Assembly: GCA_012971835.1 (NCBI GenBank)
Contig: JAAZFR010000144.1
Location: 1 to 16,121 of the forward strand
Direction: 5' to 3'
Origin: Erysipelotrichia bacterium
GTDB lineage: Bacteria; Bacillota_I; Bacilli_A; RFN20; CAG-826
DNA: 16,121 nt
The translations under genes and the position numbers were made by a program. Shown in pieces: positions 13,725 through 16,121 of this stretch. The notes beneath the pieces were generated by a model. That model was not told the origin of the DNA. It ran no database searches and worked only from the letters and a program-made list of their open reading frames with translations. The first letter of the stretch is position 1. Each line of letters starts with the position of its first letter.

Positions 13725-15854
13725 ATGAAAAAGTATATATACACAATTAATGGTTTAAATTGTGGCAATTGTGCCGCAAAGATTGAACGTCATTTAAATA
13801 AGGATGATAATATTGCATATGTTAGTTTAGACTTTGCTGCTGGCCGCCTCTATTTAACATTCAAAGAAGACCCCTTAACTCTTGAACAAGTTGCTAATAA
13901 AATCAAAGAGGCATCGGATGATGACTTGACTATTTCATACGCCACCAAAAATAGCGAAGATAGTAAATTCATTTTTAATAAAAAAATGATTTCCATTATT
14001 ACTCGGTTATTTATCTCGACGATATTGCTACTGATTGCGCGATTCGCCATCCCGCATGATTTGCACTGGTTGCAAGTCTTGTTATATTCGTTTTCACTGG
14101 TCGTTATCATATATGACATAACATGGAAGTTTATCCTCAAAATTGTACACTTAAAAAATCCTTTAGATGAAAACCTACTATTAACCATTTCGGCCGCCGG
14201 AGCTTTTTTGATGGGCTTACCAATTCTCGGATCTCACGGGGAATATGTTGAAGGAATTCTTATTATTATTTTCTATCAAGTCGGTCAAATTTTCGAAGAA
14301 ATTGCCGTTATCAAATCGCGGCATGCAATTACTAACGCCGTTAATTTGCGAGGCGATGTTGCTAACCTGCTCGTTGATAATGAAATTAAGACCGTTCATC
14401 CTAACGATTTAAAAATTGGAGATAAAATTGTTGTCAAAATTGGCGAAATTATACCGGTTGATGGCCATGTATTAAGCGGACAGGGAACGATTGATACTTC
14501 AAGTTTGACTGGTGAGTTTGTACCAGTTTTAATCGGTGAAGGCGACTCAATTCTCAGCGGTTCGATATTGAAAAGCGGTTCGCTCATTCTCATTGTCGAA
14601 CGTCTCCATGAAGATAGTGCGATTTCGAAAATTTTAGAACTAGTCACCAGCAGTGGTGAACGTAAATCAAATGCGGAAAAATTCATAACCAAATTTGCTC
14701 GTTTTTACACGCCGCTTGTTTTTGTTTTGGCGACGATTGTCGCTCTTGTTCCACTATTTTTTACGGGACAAGATTTCAGAGTTTGGATATATAATGCCCT
14801 CTCAGTATTAGTTGTGTCCTGTCCCTGTGCTGTTGTTATCTCTGTGCCCCTCGCTTTCTTTTCTGGCATTGGTTTAGCTAGTAAAAAAGGCATTATTATT
14901 AAGGGCACTAACTATTTGGATGAACTCAGCAAACTGGACTATATTTTGACAGATAAAACCGGGACGTTAACTTATGGATATTTTGAAGTCAAAAAAGTTA
15001 TGGCAATTGATATGAGTGAGGAAGATTTTTGGGATTATTTAGTAGCGGTCGAAAGTCTTTCTAATCATCCAATCGCTAAGGCCATTCTTCATAGTCGAAA
15101 AAAGCAAAATAGTGACATTTTGCAAAAAAATTATCGTGAAATACCGGGTTTTGGCGTGGAAACCATTTATCGAGAAAAGCGCGTTTTAGCCGGCAAACCC
15201 GACTTTCTAAAACAAGAAGGAATAGTTGTTCCTGACAATTCTAATTTTGGCACTGTTATTCACATGGCTATTGATGACAAATATGCCGGATATGTGGTTT
15301 TAAACGATAGTGCCAAAACCGATTCGAAAGCTATGGTTAATGCTCTGAAAAAAATGAATATTCAGACCGTTTTATTATCTGGTGATCAATATGAAAATGC
15401 CAAAGCCGTATCTGAAGAACTTGGTATTGAAAGTTACCATGGTTCTTTGACGCCTCAAAACAAATTGTCAATCATGGAAGACTATTTATCAAAAAGTAAA
15501 AGAGGTGTTGGGTTTGTAGGGGATGGCGTTAATGATGCGCCCGCAATTATTCGTAGTGACATAGGTTTTGCGATGTCTGGAATTGGAAGCGATATCGCTG
15601 TTCATAATGCCGAGATAATTATTGTCAATGATAATCCTATGAAAGTTGTTGACGCGATTCGCATTTCTAAAAAGACAAGAAGAGTCGCAATTTTTAATAT
15701 CGTTTTTTCCCTAGTTGTTAAATTCGCCATTATGACAATGGTTATCATCGGTGTTCTTGGCGAAATGCAAATGACGATTGCAATGTTAGCAGATACAGGT
15801 TTGACCGTTTTGATGATTCTTAACTCATTATTGTTGTTATATCGCAAAATTTAA
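13725..15854 (+). CDS. cadA: P1B-type heavy-metal-transporting ATPase (Zn/Cd/Pb type)
   Basis: This is a membrane P-type ATPase that exports soft divalent metals, 709 residues. One N-terminal heavy-metal-associated domain is present (GLNCGNCAAKIE, C13/C16). Then come the transmembrane pairs (first near 90-110 and 115-132), the actuator TGE loop (T262-E264), and the membrane metal site CPC (C366-P367-C368). The phosphorylation motif DKTGT follows (D410), then the SNHPIAK nucleotide motif, and GDGVNDAPA (599-607, D600). The last transmembrane helix has ADTGLTVLMILNSL with D690, the Asp that marks the ZntA/CadA zinc, cadmium and lead subgroup rather than copper pumps. The ATG at 13725 has TTGGAG eight bases upstream; a TTG at 13692 overlaps the dyad and is rejected. 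The gene interrupts nusG-rplK and has its own putative promoter and operator. No intrinsic terminator is evident after it. Confidence 0.93.
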   Translation: MKKYIYTINGLNCGNCAAKIERHLNKDDNIAYVSLDFAAGRLYLTFKEDPLTLEQVANKIKEASDDDLTISYATKNSEDSKFIFNKKMISIITRLFISTILLLIARFAIPHDLHWLQVLLYSFSLVVIIYDITWKFILKIVHLKNPLDENLLLTISAAGAFLMGLPILGSHGEYVEGILIIIFYQVGQIFEEIAVIKSRHAITNAVNLRGDVANLLVDNEIKTVHPNDLKIGDKIVVKIGEIIPVDGHVLSGQGTIDTSSLTGEFVPVLIGEGDSILSGSILKSGSLILIVERLHEDSAISKILELVTSSGERKSNAEKFITKFARFYTPLVFVLATIVALVPLFFTGQDFRVWIYNALSVLVVSCPCAVVISVPLAFFSGIGLASKKGIIIKGTNYLDELSKLDYILTDKTGTLTYGYFEVKKVMAIDMSEEDFWDYLVAVESLSNHPIAKAILHSRKKQNSDILQKNYREIPGFGVETIYREKRVLAGKPDFLKQEGIVVPDNSNFGTVIHMAIDDKYAGYVVLNDSAKTDSKAMVNALKKMNIQTVLLSGDQYENAKAVSEELGIESYHGSLTPQNKLSIMEDYLSKSKRGVGFVGDGVNDAPAIIRSDIGFAMSGIGSDIAVHNAEIIIVNDNPMKVVDAIRISKKTRRVAIFNIVFSLVVKFAIMTMVIIGVLGEMQMTIAMLADTGLTVLMILNSLLLLYRKI

Positions 15855-15933
15855 TAACACTTTTAATAAAGACGTTTTTTCTGCAAACAGGATTTAACAA
15901 ACGGGCTCTTTTCTTTTCAAATGCAAATTTTCC

Positions 15934-15962
15934 TTGTATGTACGTATGGTATTTGATAAAAT
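15934..15962 (+). promoter_or_regulatory. Probable promoter of rplK
   Basis: TTGTAT (15934-15939) and TAAAAT (15957-15962) are 17 bases apart. The -10 differs from consensus at one position; the -35 keeps only the TTG. A start point near 15969 would place the whole structured leader in the transcript. Confidence 0.6.
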
Positions 15963-15968
15963 ACTTCA

Positions 15969-16054
15969 GCGTGTGCTCTTGAGTGTAGAGAACATGAGCG
16001 CTCGCAGTCTTGTGTGGAAGGATGCACGATTCATCCCTCGACCACAACACGGAC
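15969..16054 (+). ncRNA. Structured leader of rplK, candidate ribosomal-protein autoregulatory site
   Basis: Two helices can be drawn. The first pairs GCGTGTGCTC (15969-15978) with GAGCGCTCGC (15996-16005), nine pairs with one T-T mismatch. The second pairs GTC (16007-16009) with GAC (16052-16054), then TGTGTGG (16011-16017) with CCACAACA (16042-16049) leaving one bulged A. An inner hairpin GGATG/CATCC (16020-16024 with 16032-16036) sits across an asymmetric internal loop. In many bacteria ribosomal protein L1 represses the rplK-rplA mRNA through such a site. That identity is inference here; the structure itself is visible. Confidence 0.55.
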
Positions 16055-16084
16055 AACAAATTCACTACAAAGGAGGAATGTCAC

Positions 16085-16121
16085 GTGAGTAAAAGAATCG
16101 CTAAAGTCGTGAAGATGGAAC
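16085..16121 (+). CDS. rplK: Ribosomal protein L11, 5' end only
   Basis: Twelve codons are visible from a GTG start, reading MSKRIAKVVKME, which matches the conserved L11 N-terminus (M-x-K-K/R-x-x-K-V-V-K). The strong ribosome site AGGAGG (16071-16076) lies eight bases upstream. L11 forms the GTPase-associated stalk base of the 50S subunit. The gene runs off the window. In this genome it is separated from nusG by the metal ATPase and has its own promoter and leader. Confidence 0.9.
   Translation, partial: MSKRIAKVVKME

Noticed and set aside
13850..14188. 112-codon - strand frame inside the metal ATPase
   Set aside because: It is antisense to the HMA and first transmembrane region; no independent support.
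15855..15930. Terminator or inserted element after the metal ATPase
   Set aside because: T-runs occur, but no stable stem precedes them and no repeats or transposase remnants were found.
15820..16065. 81-codon - strand frame over the rplK promoter and leader
   Set aside because: No ribosome site on that strand, and the region is better explained by the rplK promoter and RNA helices.
1..16121. CRISPR array, tRNA, rRNA or insertion sequence
   Set aside because: No regularly spaced repeats, cloverleaf-like sequences, rRNA segments or transposase genes were seen on either strand.

Overview
The window is a dense, almost entirely + strand stretch of a low-GC (about 40% by eye) anaerobic bacterium of the Bacillota/Mollicutes side of the tree. 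Evidence for this is the gene order rpsK-rpoA-rplQ at the left, the Firmicutes-type cluster cysS-rlmB-(sigH slot)-rpmG-secE-nusG-rplK at the right, strong AGGAGG ribosome binding sites, and an oxygen-sensitive [FeFe]-hydrogenase. Tryptophan is encoded by TGG only. One gene stops at TGA, so the standard bacterial code (11) fits. The exact lineage cannot be fixed from the sequence.

Layout. (1) 1-1479: the end of the ribosomal protein cluster, with the last codons of rpsK, then rpoA and rplQ, closed by a strong intrinsic terminator. (2) 1526-4074: preT-preA, an NAD(P)H-dependent dihydropyrimidine dehydrogenase, closed by another terminator. (3) 4122-8346: a hydrogenase operon behind a near-consensus sigma-A promoter, with NuoE-like, NuoF-like and catalytic HydA subunits. 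(4) 8409-12621: a HAD phosphatase, cysS behind an extended -10 promoter with a strong inverted repeat, mgtC, rlmB, and a divergent sigma-factor-like gene in the slot where sigH normally sits. (5) 12641-13645: rpmG (49 codons), secE and nusG behind a consensus promoter, closed by a terminator. (6) 13693-15854: a Zn/Cd/Pb-type P1B-ATPase with its own putative operator, inserted between nusG and rplK. (7) 15934-16121: promoter, structured leader and first 12 codons of rplK.

How the parts work together. Regions 1, 5 and 7 and the genes cysS and rlmB are core transcription and translation. Regions 2 and 3 are redox metabolism: HydABC exchanges electrons between NADH, probably ferredoxin, and H2, while PreTA moves electrons between NAD(P)H and uracil/thymine. 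The two could share an NADH pool, but they have separate transcription signals. MgtC and the P-type ATPase are accessory membrane or metal functions placed inside otherwise conserved housekeeping clusters.

No IS element, CRISPR array, tRNA or rRNA is visible. No gene-free stretch exceeds 300 bases. The longest is 15855-16084, which holds the rplK promoter and leader.
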